Assembly: GCA_016278505.1 (NCBI GenBank)
Contig: JADQBQ010000004.1
Coordinates: 25,930 to 89,929, forward strand
Reading direction: 5' to 3'
Length of the DNA stretch: 64,000 bases
From: Clostridiales bacterium
GTDB lineage: Bacteria > Bacillota > Desulfotomaculia > Desulfotomaculales > VENG01
Below are positions 1-7,719 of the stretch, in pieces. How positions within the stretch are numbered: the stretch's first letter is position 1; each line of letters opens with the position of its first letter. Made by a program: the position numbers and the translations under genes. Under the pieces are notes generated by a model, which was given only the letters and a program-made list of their open reading frames with translations, did no database searches and was not told the origin of the DNA.

Positions 1-180
1 CTGATCTCCCTCGCCATTGTTATCGCCGGGCCCATTGAAGATTTTCTCACTAACTATGTGGAAGAATCCCCTTCCCTGTCACCTAATGATAAAAAGCATT
101 ACACCGATATCATAGATCAGAGCACAAGCCTTGCTTTCCTGGCTCTTTTGGGACTTGCAGTTTTATGTACTGGTGAATAA
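1..180 (+). CDS. C-terminal end of a membrane protein (partial)
   Basis: Frame 1 is open from the first base to a TAA at 178-180 and encodes the last 59 residues of a protein that begins outside the window. It has a hydrophobic start (ISLAIVIAGPIEDF), a polar middle, and a hydrophobic end (LAFLALLGLAVL) that looks like a last membrane helix. The family cannot be recognised from this tail. It converges with the gene that follows, whose stop is 7 nt away. Confidence 0.5.
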   Translation: MISLAIVIAGPIEDFLTNYVEESPSLSPNDKKHYTDIIDQSTSLAFLALLGLAVLCTGE

Positions 181-187
181 TAAGTAT

Positions 188-655
188 TTAATCAATATTG
201 AAGTTAAGATAGTCAACTTTCCAAGCAGGATTAGGTGCTTCAATTTCAATGGTTAACTCATAAACCAGAGGAACAGTTATTGCCTTTACTACAGTAGGTG
301 AAAAAAATTCTACTTCCTGCTCCGGATTACATATAAATTTTACCTGGGCGTGAAACTGGTCATCATAGATAATCCTATTGCTAACACCATACTCGCATAT
401 ATCTTTACCCCATTCATGCCTAATTTGCGCCAAAACGGAATTCAATTGTTCCCTGATAAAGAAGTTATCAAAACTTATGGTTCTTAACTGTTCCAGGGTA
501 AAAAATCCTTTACTGTACCAATGACCTTTAAAAAAGCCCTGAGCTTCTGAACTTATCAAACCCCAAAAAGCCACAGCATCATTATCTTTAAAAATAGTAT
601 GCAGAAAGGCCAGAGCTACGCGGTGTTGTGGTCCCAATAGGTTTCTTTTTTTCAT
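188..655 (-). CDS. hypothetical protein, 155 aa
   Basis: A complete minus-strand frame of 155 residues with no signal peptide or membrane segment. The first half is rich in aromatic residues (HTIFKDNDAVAFWGLISSE) and recalls small NTF2/SnoaL-like folds, where a helical start precedes a beta-rich end (VVKAITVPLVYELTIEIEAP); this resemblance is only a guess. It lies just downstream of the 150-aa gene on the same strand (87-nt gap), so the two may be co-transcribed. The family is not recognised. Confidence 0.6.
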   Translation of the reverse strand: MKKRNLLGPQHRVALAFLHTIFKDNDAVAFWGLISSEAQGFFKGHWYSKGFFTLEQLRTISFDNFFIREQLNSVLAQIRHEWGKDICEYGVSNRIIYDDQFHAQVKFICNPEQEVEFFSPTVVKAITVPLVYELTIEIEAPNPAWKVDYLNFNID

Positions 656-742
656 TATTCCAACCTTATAAACATATTATTGTAATTATTTACTACTCTT
701 GCAAAGTATAATAACACTGGAAAACCGCCGTGTAAACCTATC

Positions 743-1195
743 TTAAACACCACAAACACGAGAAATCTCTTGGTGGAAATAATATGGTCCCTGTCCCCAA
801 TGTGCCTGGTCATGTATAACATCATTTTTAGCCAGCCATTCCAGCGCTGTTTCAACCATGGCCAGGGCCGCCTCAGCAGCGCTTTCCTCATGGAGGACAA
901 AGTATTCATAATCATCCATATACCCCAAGGATTCACTGTTTATGGAACTGTGTAACACTATTGAATTACCAGGCAGCCGGGCATAGTCGAAACAAATAAA
1001 ATCTTTGGTACTGCCCGCCACAAATTTCAATGCCCCGTATGGATCCGTAGCTTCCCGGGCATAAACCGCTTTACCTTTGTCCGTGGTCGGTCTTTCGTTA
1101 TCATCATATAGATCATCGGGCATCAATGCTTGTCCAAATTCATCGTAAGGAATGCCATCCTCCCAATCTGATATTTCTTCAAGAGCATAGCTCAC
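743..1195 (-). CDS. hypothetical acidic protein, 150 aa
   Basis: A complete minus-strand frame. The N-terminal third is very acidic (EEISDWEDG, MPDDLYDD). The centre looks beta-rich (KFVAGSTKDFICFDYARLPG) and a C-terminal helix follows (EESAAEAALAMVETALEWL). GGAGGTAT lies just upstream of the ATG and supports this start. There is no membrane segment, and the soluble cytoplasmic character is inferred from composition. The overall feel is of a SMI1/KNR4-like small globular protein, but no diagnostic motif is seen. The overlapping frames 655..936 and 770..955 are shadows. Confidence 0.6.
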   Translation of the reverse strand: MSYALEEISDWEDGIPYDEFGQALMPDDLYDDNERPTTDKGKAVYAREATDPYGALKFVAGSTKDFICFDYARLPGNSIVLHSSINSESLGYMDDYEYFVLHEESAAEAALAMVETALEWLAKNDVIHDQAHWGQGPYYFHQEISRVCGV

Positions 1196-1483
1196 GTGCT
1201 ATACCTCCTCCAGATATAACTTGATTCCATCCTACATATTCCATATTTATCCTTGTCCATCTGTTTATTTTTAATACCGTTTAACTGATCCACAATAACG
1301 CAAACAATACATACTTTATAAATTTTCCTACGCAGTTTTTCTATTATCTCTTCTCTAATTAAGAATAATTTCCTTGTCTCAGCTACTTTTTCTGAACCAA
1401 CTTTTTATCATTGCCAAAGGAGTTTTAACTCCGACATTGAAATTAACTAATGTAATCAATCACGTAAATGAGAGGCTTAATCA
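1196..1483. other. AT-rich intergenic region
   Basis: This 288-bp divergent gap separates the 150-aa gene (minus) from the diguanylate cyclase (plus). It presumably holds both promoters. No convincing ORF, RNA or inverted repeat was found. GAGAGG upstream of the ATG at 1484 is the likely ribosome binding site. Confidence 0.4.
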
Positions 1484-2734
1484 ATGAAATTAGACGACTT
1501 GAAACAGGTGTTTAATGAGAAACTTATTAATTGGTTTCCCGTGGTAGCCGATGACGATAAAACATATGTAAATAACGTATTAACTTATACTAACATCCTA
1601 CGTCTTCGTTTAATTGCTTGGATGCTAATAATTTTCATGACAGTCCTGATTTGTATTCACTTAATTTATATTGATAAAGTGCAGCTGGAAAGTGTAATTA
1701 AAATAGCTCCGCTCATAATGGCCTTAAGAATAATATTTATAGGAGTTGCCGCTATTTTTTTAGTTGTTACTGGCAAGTTAAGCTTCCCAGGATCGATTAC
1801 GCGCAATCACCAATTATATGAGTCGGCATTTATAATGTTCAATCTTATAGGTTTTGCTATTTTATCCGGCCTAACTCAATCACTGGGACCAGGCATAACA
1901 TCAGCTTATTTAATAGCGGTATTAGTCTCAGCAACCTTTCTGTACCTTGATTGGAAGAAAAGTATTTTAATTTACACCACTGCCTGGACAGTATTGACAG
2001 TGATGATATGGACTTTTCAACCCGATTGGATTGTTGCCTTTTCCGGTTTCTTGAATGGTACTTTTATAACAATACTGGCCATTAGCATTTCCAGATTTAT
2101 TTACGCGAATCGAGTCCAAGATTTCATGAGTAAACGATTAATTGAGAAGCAAAAAGAAAATCTGGCCTCAACTAATAAAATACTTGAAAAAATGTCGTAC
2201 CTTGACGGGCTCACCAATATAACTAACAGGCGCTTCTTTGATGAATTTTTAGCACGGGAATTGAAACGGGCCGCCAGGGAAAGCTTTTCAATATCGCTGG
2301 TAATGCTGGACATTGATAAATTCAAACAATACAATGATACATTTGGTCACCAGGCCGGGGATAATGTACTTGTTCAGGTTGCCGAGGTCCTTAGTAAAAG
2401 CATCAAAAGACCTGGAGATATAGCCGCTCGTTACGGCGGTGAAGAATTTGCGATTGTTCTTACTAATACCGACCTCGAAGGTGCAAATTGTGTAGCTGAA
2501 TCTGTACGCAAATCGATAGAAAACCTAAACATTGAAAACCCTCACTCACCAACGAATAAGCTAACTGTCAGCTGCGGCCTTGCTTGCATGCAGCCCAACA
2601 ACGACCAGGAATCTCCCACTATAATTATCGCTTCTGCGGATAAAGCCCTTTACGAGGCCAAAAAAGCAGGGGGAAATAAATGTATATGGGCCAAATCACA
2701 GAATGGCCGACGCATTTTAGTGAATGTAAAATAA
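1484..2734 (+). CDS. membrane-bound diguanylate cyclase (GGDEF)
   Basis: This protein of 416 residues makes cyclic-di-GMP from two GTP at the inner face of the membrane. About six hydrophobic helices fill residues 45-205 and form a sensor region of unknown ligand. A short coiled linker follows (EKQKENLASTNKILEKM). The GGDEF domain covers roughly 238-405: it opens with YLDGLTNITNRR, has the metal-site MLDIDKFKQYNDTFGH, and the active-site RYGGEEFAIVL. An RxxD inhibitory site (RPGD) sits five residues before GGEEF, so feedback inhibition by cyclic-di-GMP is expected from family knowledge. No EAL or HD-GYP domain is attached. It stands alone, with a terminator-like hairpin downstream. Confidence 0.92.
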   Translation: MKLDDLKQVFNEKLINWFPVVADDDKTYVNNVLTYTNILRLRLIAWMLIIFMTVLICIHLIYIDKVQLESVIKIAPLIMALRIIFIGVAAIFLVVTGKLSFPGSITRNHQLYESAFIMFNLIGFAILSGLTQSLGPGITSAYLIAVLVSATFLYLDWKKSILIYTTAWTVLTVMIWTFQPDWIVAFSGFLNGTFITILAISISRFIYANRVQDFMSKRLIEKQKENLASTNKILEKMSYLDGLTNITNRRFFDEFLARELKRAARESFSISLVMLDIDKFKQYNDTFGHQAGDNVLVQVAEVLSKSIKRPGDIAARYGGEEFAIVLTNTDLEGANCVAESVRKSIENLNIENPHSPTNKLTVSCGLACMQPNNDQESPTIIIASADKALYEAKKAGGNKCIWAKSQNGRRILVNVK

Positions 2735-2867
2735 AAATGGAATTTAATCAACAACCACCCAACTTCCTCCCAATCCTATCGGTACCGGAGCCCGCTTAAA
2801 CAGTACCGACCATATCAATTTCCTACCTCCATGCCCTCCGTCATACTTTTTATAATGACACTAAAAT

Positions 2868-2901
2868 AAAAATTCGGCACTGCTCTCAGTGCCGAATTTT
2901 T
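2868..2901. terminator. bidirectional rho-independent terminator
   Basis: AAAATTCGGCACTG and CAGTGCCGAATTTTT form a long perfect stem around a CTCT loop, with A-runs on one side and T-runs on the other. It lies between the convergent diguanylate cyclase gene and tRNA-Val, and can end both transcripts. Confidence 0.85.
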
Positions 2902-2909
2902 GATACATA

Positions 2910-2984
2910 TGGTGGGCGGGAGAAGAATTGAACTTCCGACCTCTTGCGTGTCAAGCAAGCGTTCTCCCACTGAACTACCCGCCC
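2910..2984 (-). tRNA. tRNA-Val (anticodon GAC)
   Basis: The reverse complement folds into a full cloverleaf. The acceptor GGGCGGG pairs with CCCGCCC followed by ACCA, the anticodon stem CTTGC/GCAAG encloses the loop TTGACAC (anticodon GAC, valine), and the T-arm has GTTCAATTC. The CCA end is encoded. Confidence 0.95.
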
Positions 2985-3067
2985 GAATTGTTACGTCCTT
3001 TATTATGCAATAAATTCAGGCGGAAGTCAAGTTGAATGTGTCTTCTGTTATCTACTAACCGGGCTTT

Positions 3068-4198
3068 TTATTTCCATATTCTCACTGGCCACCAGGGTTT
3101 TCGTACGCTTTCCTTGGCCACCAGGTCCGTTCTACCCAATTCTCCTTGATCTGTTGTAAAGATTACTTGTCCTATAATATCACCTTTTTTAACCGGGGCA
3201 GTTAGTTTAGAGGCTATAACCTTCCCCTGTACTTGGGTCGGGTTTTGCGTGTCCATATAGGCGGACACTTCCTCATTTGCTATTGCAGGTACTCTGGATT
3301 TTACACCTTCACTCACCGAAACACCGGGGAAAGCTTGTCCTTTCCGGCAAAGAACGTATAAATCAGTGTTGTTAAAACCGTAATCTAAAAGCTCAACCGC
3401 ATCTTCATACCTTTTTGGGCTGTGTAGAATAACTGCAATTAAGCGGCGACCATCCCTGGTGGCGGATGCTATATAACACTTCCCTGCTTTAATGGCCGTA
3501 CCTGTTTTAACCCCGTCTATGCCCGGGTACTCCTCTTGGGTTAATATCCTGTTGGTATTTTTAATTTCTTTTTCTTTGATTGGCTCGTACCAGGCAACTG
3601 TGGTTTCTTTGGTACTTACCAGCCGGTTAAAAGATTCATTTTGAAGAGCATAGCGCGTTATTATAGCCAGGTCTTGGGCCGTAGAATAATGATTGGGATT
3701 ACTGTAGCCATTGGTATTGGCAAAACGGGTCTGAAAAGCACCCAAGGCAACTGCCTTTTTATTCATTAAGTGTATAAATGCGTCGTGACTGAGACCGATA
3801 TGTTCAGCAATGGCCACGGTGGAATCATTGGCGGAAGAGAGCAACGCAGCTTCCAGGAGGTTACTCAGGGTAATTTTATCACCGGCCTTAAGGCCGATAG
3901 TGGAACCGGTGGATACTGCTCCGGCCTTGCGGCTAACAGTTACTACCTCGCCCAGGTGAGAGTATTCAAGCGCTATTATGCCGGTCATAATTTTGGTCAG
4001 GCTGGCAGGAGAGCGGCGCTTAGAACCATGCTTGTCATACAGCACCTGCCCGCTTGAAACATCCATCAAAATAGCAGCGTCAGCTGCTATTTTAGGTGCA
4101 GCGTCACTAGAGGCGGGAGAAAATACAGACATTGCCAAGATTAAAGCTAAAAAGATTAGTTTCTCTTTTACGAACCGCAAGTTTTTCACGCCTTTCAT
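3068..4198 (-). CDS. D-alanyl-D-alanine carboxypeptidase (PBP5 family, peptidase S11)
   Basis: This 376-residue protein trims the terminal D-Ala from peptidoglycan pentapeptides outside the membrane. An N-terminal signal sequence (LIFLALILAMSVFS) is followed by the S11 domain with all three penicillin-binding motifs: SxxK in SPASLTKIMTG (about residues 63-73), SxN in SSANDS, and KTG in GVKTGTA. A C-terminal beta-rich PBP5_C-like domain ends the protein, as in DacA/DacF. No clear C-terminal membrane helix is visible beyond the basic, Trp-rich tail (KPWWPVRIWK), which may anchor it peripherally. In endospore formers such paralogues include sporulation-specific DacF/DacB, and I cannot say which this is. 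It diverges from the deacetylase-like gene. Confidence 0.92.
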   Translation of the reverse strand: MKGVKNLRFVKEKLIFLALILAMSVFSPASSDAAPKIAADAAILMDVSSGQVLYDKHGSKRRSPASLTKIMTGIIALEYSHLGEVVTVSRKAGAVSTGSTIGLKAGDKITLSNLLEAALLSSANDSTVAIAEHIGLSHDAFIHLMNKKAVALGAFQTRFANTNGYSNPNHYSTAQDLAIITRYALQNESFNRLVSTKETTVAWYEPIKEKEIKNTNRILTQEEYPGIDGVKTGTAIKAGKCYIASATRDGRRLIAVILHSPKRYEDAVELLDYGFNNTDLYVLCRKGQAFPGVSVSEGVKSRVPAIANEEVSAYMDTQNPTQVQGKVIASKLTAPVKKGDIIGQVIFTTDQGELGRTDLVAKESVRKPWWPVRIWK

Positions 4199-4272
4199 GG
4201 AATTTTATTCTCACAGACATAACGACACCACCAAGTAAATAACCTTGATTAGGAGAAAATGAAGGAGGTGTA

Positions 4273-4980
4273 ATGATGCGAGTATTCTATTTTGACCTGG
4301 TAAAAATATCGCGTAATTTCCTGGTGTTTTTTTTACTGACCACAACAGCTATATTGTTTTCTATGATAGTGAGACAAAACGTCCCCAGCACTGCCGGTGC
4401 GGCCGGCAGTGTGATAACCAAAGTCCAGACCCAAGAAAAAGTTGCAGCTTTAACATTTGATATAACACTGGAAACAGATGTAGCAACAATTGTACGGTCT
4501 TTAGAGGAAAACCAAATTACCGCTACTTTTTTTCTGGATCCGGATTGGGCCCAAAACAACCAGAAAGCCATCCGTCACATGGCATTAAAGGGACATGAAA
4601 TAGGCGTTTTATTAGATAGCAAGGTAATAATAAATAATTATCCTGAAAACATGGACAAAGCAAAGGAGCTATATTCTCTTTGGGCAGGGTCATCCCCCAG
4701 GCTGGTGAGGCTTACGGATAACAAACCGGATGCAAAAGGGCCTCAAATTCTTCATTCCCATGGGTTCAAAGTTATTGACAGCACCGTAAAGATACAAGAT
4801 ATGCCCGGCCAAAATACGGACTGGCTACTGCCCGGCAGCATTTTACACATTATCCCCCAAAGTAGTAGCAGCACTACACAAAAATTGCTTACCGAAGTTA
4901 TGTCTGCAGCCAAAGAAGAACATTTTCGCCTAAATACACTTTCCGAATTATTGTCCTATGGGCCGGGTATTGTAAATTAA
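4273..4980 (+). CDS. degenerate polysaccharide deacetylase-like protein (NodB fold)
   Basis: 235 residues with one N-terminal membrane helix (FLVFFLLTTTAILFSMIV) and an extracellular NodB-like domain. KVAALTFDITLETD aligns with the usual 'aLTFDDGp', so the first catalytic Asp position is kept but the second Asp of the DD pair is gone. The usual HxxxH metal motif after 'GHEIG' reads GHEIGVLLDSK and lacks both usable histidines. The late Leu-His motif may survive as GSILHII. The protein is therefore probably not an active deacetylase and may bind glycan. Comparable inactive NodB proteins occur in sporulating Clostridia. The start at 4273 is set by AAGGAGGTG directly upstream. Confidence 0.7.
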   Translation: MMRVFYFDLVKISRNFLVFFLLTTTAILFSMIVRQNVPSTAGAAGSVITKVQTQEKVAALTFDITLETDVATIVRSLEENQITATFFLDPDWAQNNQKAIRHMALKGHEIGVLLDSKVIINNYPENMDKAKELYSLWAGSSPRLVRLTDNKPDAKGPQILHSHGFKVIDSTVKIQDMPGQNTDWLLPGSILHIIPQSSSSTTQKLLTEVMSAAKEEHFRLNTLSELLSYGPGIVN

Positions 4981-5027
4981 CCTGTTGTTTATTATGCAAA
5001 AATATAACGTTTTTCATTCCAGATAAT

Positions 5028-5063
5028 AAATCACCCCTGGCATATACTGCCAGGGGTGATTTA
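5028..5063. terminator. bidirectional terminator
   Basis: AAATCACCCCTGG and CCAGGGGTGATTT form a perfect 13-bp stem with a 10-nt loop between the convergent deacetylase-like and DedA genes. Confidence 0.88.
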
Positions 5064-5065
5064 CT

Positions 5066-5674
5066 TTATTCGTCCTCATCTTTTTTACTACTATGATTAC
5101 GGCGCCAGAAGTATAACACCAGCACAACGGACAGAATGAAGAAGAATAAGCCCAATAAAACAGAGTAAGATTCCAGCTTGCCCCAATTGGCCCCCAATAA
5201 CAGCCCGGCAGCGAGAAAAGTGGAGCTCCAGAATGCTGTACCAATAAAAGAAAGGACGGCAAAAGTAGTCCATGGCATACTTGCCATTCCTGCCACGTAA
5301 GCACTTAGCGGCCGAACACCGGAAATAAAACGGCCGAACACCAATACAATAACACACCGGTTGCTGAACCACTCTTCTACCTTTTTCAGTTTCTTTTCAT
5401 TCAAACCACCGTATTTGCCATATTTAACCACAAACGGCCGGCCCAGGCGGGCACCAAAGAAATAGGCTACCATCGATCCACACCAGGAAAAACCCAGAGC
5501 CGTAGCCCACGTAGGGATAAAGTCCAATACACCGCGCCAAACCATAAAACCCGCGAACCCCAGTGCTATTTCGCCGGGAAAGGGAAGACCCGTAAATTCC
5601 ATCAACATTCCGAGCCCGAGCCCAAGATATCCAAAATTGCTGATCAGACCAAGTGCCATGTCTTTAAAGTTCAT
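5066..5674 (-). CDS. DedA family membrane protein (SNARE-associated/VTT)
   Basis: About 202 residues of polytopic membrane protein. Family hallmarks are visible: the early LGMLMEFTGLPFPGEIAL, then the substrate-groove motif FGRFISGVRPLSAYVAGMASM, and later hydrophobic helices. DedA/VTT proteins act in lipid scrambling and undecaprenyl-phosphate recycling across the membrane. A basic then acidic tail (RRNHSSKKDEDE) is cytoplasmic by the positive-inside rule. The start is placed at the ATG at 5674 because AGGTGG lies 5-6 nt upstream, giving MNFKDMAL; the ORF track extends to a GTG nine bases earlier. It lies 25 nt downstream of a second DedA gene, probably in one operon. Confidence 0.9.
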   Translation of the reverse strand: MNFKDMALGLISNFGYLGLGLGMLMEFTGLPFPGEIALGFAGFMVWRGVLDFIPTWATALGFSWCGSMVAYFFGARLGRPFVVKYGKYGGLNEKKLKKVEEWFSNRCVIVLVFGRFISGVRPLSAYVAGMASMPWTTFAVLSFIGTAFWSSTFLAAGLLLGANWGKLESYSVLLGLFFFILSVVLVLYFWRRNHSSKKDEDE

Positions 5675-5699
5675 ATTGTCCACCTATTAATAGAAAAAG

Positions 5700-6320
5700 T
5701 TACTTGTGTCTCCTACGGCGTCTCCACCAATACACTAACACCAGAATAAAACCGACAACAACGACGACGTCCAGGCGATGGAACCAGGGTTTTAGAGCGT
5801 CCCAGTTTTGCCCCATTTTAACCCCAAGATAAACCAGTAAAATTGACCACGGTAACGATCCTAAAAAACTATAAATCAAAAACCGCCAGATATTCATACC
5901 GGCAATTCCCGCGGGCAAGGAAATAAAAGTACGCACCACCGGCATAAGGCGTGTAAAAAAGACAGTGGCCTCACCGTAACGGTTAAACCATCTTTCCGCC
6001 AGCAAAAAGTGATTATCTGAGATGCCCACGTACCGCCCATACTTTTGTAAAAAGGGGCGGCCGCCCCATAAACCCAGATAATAAGAAGCTACTGAGCCGC
6101 CAATGCCACCAAGGGTCCCTGCCATTACTGCGCCCCAAAAGGTAAGCCTGCCCGTGGATACCAAATACCCACCGAAAGGCAGTATAATTTCACTGGGCAA
6201 GGGTATGTTCGCACTCTCTATGGCCATACCAATGGCCAACCCCCAGTAACCCAGGGCCGCAATGAACTCAGTAATCCGGGCTGCCACTATTTCCATTATA
6301 GTTTGAAATAATTCAAACAA
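5700..6320 (-). CDS. DedA family membrane protein (second, tandem copy)
   Basis: 206 residues, homologous to its downstream neighbour but clearly diverged. It has IGMAIESANIPLPSEIILPFGGYL at the N-terminal family motif and FFTRLMPVVRTFISLPAGIAGM at the groove motif, with the conserved Arg pair. It ends in a very basic tail (WWRRRRRHK). A TTG start follows AGGGGAGC at suitable spacing. Tandem DedA genes are common in Firmicutes and the paralogues often act redundantly, which is family knowledge rather than evidence from here. No other gene seems to belong to the unit. Confidence 0.9.
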   Translation of the reverse strand: MFELFQTIMEIVAARITEFIAALGYWGLAIGMAIESANIPLPSEIILPFGGYLVSTGRLTFWGAVMAGTLGGIGGSVASYYLGLWGGRPFLQKYGRYVGISDNHFLLAERWFNRYGEATVFFTRLMPVVRTFISLPAGIAGMNIWRFLIYSFLGSLPWSILLVYLGVKMGQNWDALKPWFHRLDVVVVVGFILVLVYWWRRRRRHK

Positions 6321-6351
6321 AAAGCTCCCCTACCTCATTAATCAAGTAAAA

Positions 6352-6379
6352 CTTCTCCCACCTTTTTATGAGGGAGAAG
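6352..6379 (-). terminator. rho-independent terminator of the SEC-C gene
   Basis: On the minus strand CTTCTCCC pairs with GGGAGAAG and is followed by TTTT. It lies 29 nt past the stop of the SEC-C gene and before the dedA pair. Confidence 0.7.
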
Positions 6380-6407
6380 CTGCATAAATGACTATTTTGA
6401 CCGTTTT

Positions 6408-7622
6408 TTATTTTCGTTTGGAAAGGTAATGGGATAAGAAAGATATGGTATTACTTACTCTACGAATACTGTCAGACTTGCCACAAGTAGAGTACCGCTC
6501 GTCACAATCTTTCAAGTTAAGGATTTTGCGGATAGAACGGCATTTGCCTGAAATAGTGGAAGCTGATATACCATATCTCTCAGCCAATGAAATTTGGTTT
6601 TCACGATCATCTTTTTCCAGTCTGGACACCGTATATACAATGGCTGCTACCCAAACTTCCGGTTTGCGAAAGGCCGGCCTCTCTAATGATGTAAAGTCAT
6701 ACCACAAACGCAGTGCATTGCTCACCTGTTGAGAATCATATCTAAATGTATAAAGCTCCTCCGCTACTTCCCGTGCCACACGCTGATAACGAGCTTCTCT
6801 CCAGGGAAAATCCTCAGGCACCTTACAGTGACTGTTAAACTCAATTTCTTGGAATAATTGTTCCGGTCGCCCTTCTTCACAATCCTCATCAAGCCATTCT
6901 AAACCGGAATCTGTAGTAATTTGCATCACAACACTATTCACCACGTGGCTGCGTTCCCTAAGGTAGAACTTCCAATCCTCCTGGTGATTGCGGTTCTCCC
7001 AAAAATGAAAAGCATCGGCGAATAGCTTTTTTAATAAGATACTCCTACAGTTGCTCGGCAAGGCTAAGCCGCTGGTGGAAAATTCATTTTCGTCTCCAAC
7101 GGGTAAAATGCGCATGTAAAGAATAAAACCAGGATTAATTTCTTTTACCGCGTTAACATCCGTTACTACCAACTGATCACGCAATAGCAAATCTTCTAGA
7201 AAAAGTTTTCCGGGATAAACAGCCTTAACTTCATAGAGACTGTTTGCTGCTCGGGACCAACATTCCAAAAGAAACTTCTCATCGTCACTCAAAGTAGTTA
7301 ACCTTTTGAATTTATCAATAATCCTATCTCCGTCCGGGAGCCTGAAATCAAATATAAACCATTCAAAACAGCGTTCCATTAAAAAGTCGTCGTCAAAATC
7401 ATTTATACTAACGTCAAGGTGCCGAAAGTATAATTCCTGGGCCCGGGAGGCATCTTTAGCAAACTCATACCTTCCCACATAGTCACCCAACAAACGGCGC
7501 AGTTTTTGTCCCACCTTACGCAAACGTACTTGAGTTAAAGAAACAACGTTTGAGGTGCTTCCACAGCACACCTCATATTCCACCCCACTGCCACATGGAC
7601 AGGGCATACTTTTTTTTGCCAA
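6408..7622 (-). CDS. SEC-C zinc-motif protein with C-terminal helix-turn-helix (DUF6398-like)
   Basis: About 404 residues. The N-terminus holds a SEC-C zinc knuckle (MPCPCGSGVEYEVCCG), as at the tail of SecA and in many stand-alone proteins. The middle is not recognised. The C-terminal 120 residues resemble the DUF6398 type: a helical region (EELYTFRYDSQQVSNALRLW) and a segment like a helix-turn-helix (LAERYGISASTISGKCRSI), so nucleic acid binding is possible. The start is uncertain: GGAGG at 7635-7631 sits 8 nt from a TTG at 7622 and 5 nt from a GTG at 7625; the track's GTG at 7640 would lie upstream of the ribosome site. A terminator hairpin follows the stop. Confidence 0.75.
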   Translation of the reverse strand: MAKKSMPCPCGSGVEYEVCCGSTSNVVSLTQVRLRKVGQKLRRLLGDYVGRYEFAKDASRAQELYFRHLDVSINDFDDDFLMERCFEWFIFDFRLPDGDRIIDKFKRLTTLSDDEKFLLECWSRAANSLYEVKAVYPGKLFLEDLLLRDQLVVTDVNAVKEINPGFILYMRILPVGDENEFSTSGLALPSNCRSILLKKLFADAFHFWENRNHQEDWKFYLRERSHVVNSVVMQITTDSGLEWLDEDCEEGRPEQLFQEIEFNSHCKVPEDFPWREARYQRVAREVAEELYTFRYDSQQVSNALRLWYDFTSLERPAFRKPEVWVAAIVYTVSRLEKDDRENQISLAERYGISASTISGKCRSIRKILNLKDCDERYSTCGKSDSIRRVSNTISFLSHYLSKRK

Positions 7623-7719
7623 CACCTTCACCTCCCCCACATTGCGGGGATACTATACTATATTATATTATTCCACACTGCATATTATTTTCCTGCCCAA
7701 ACACCTTTCCGTCCAAAGG

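Noticed and set aside
655-936. ORF on the minus strand (93 aa), and 770..955 on plus
   Set aside because: They overlap the better supported 150-aa gene in other frames, have odd composition and no ribosome site.
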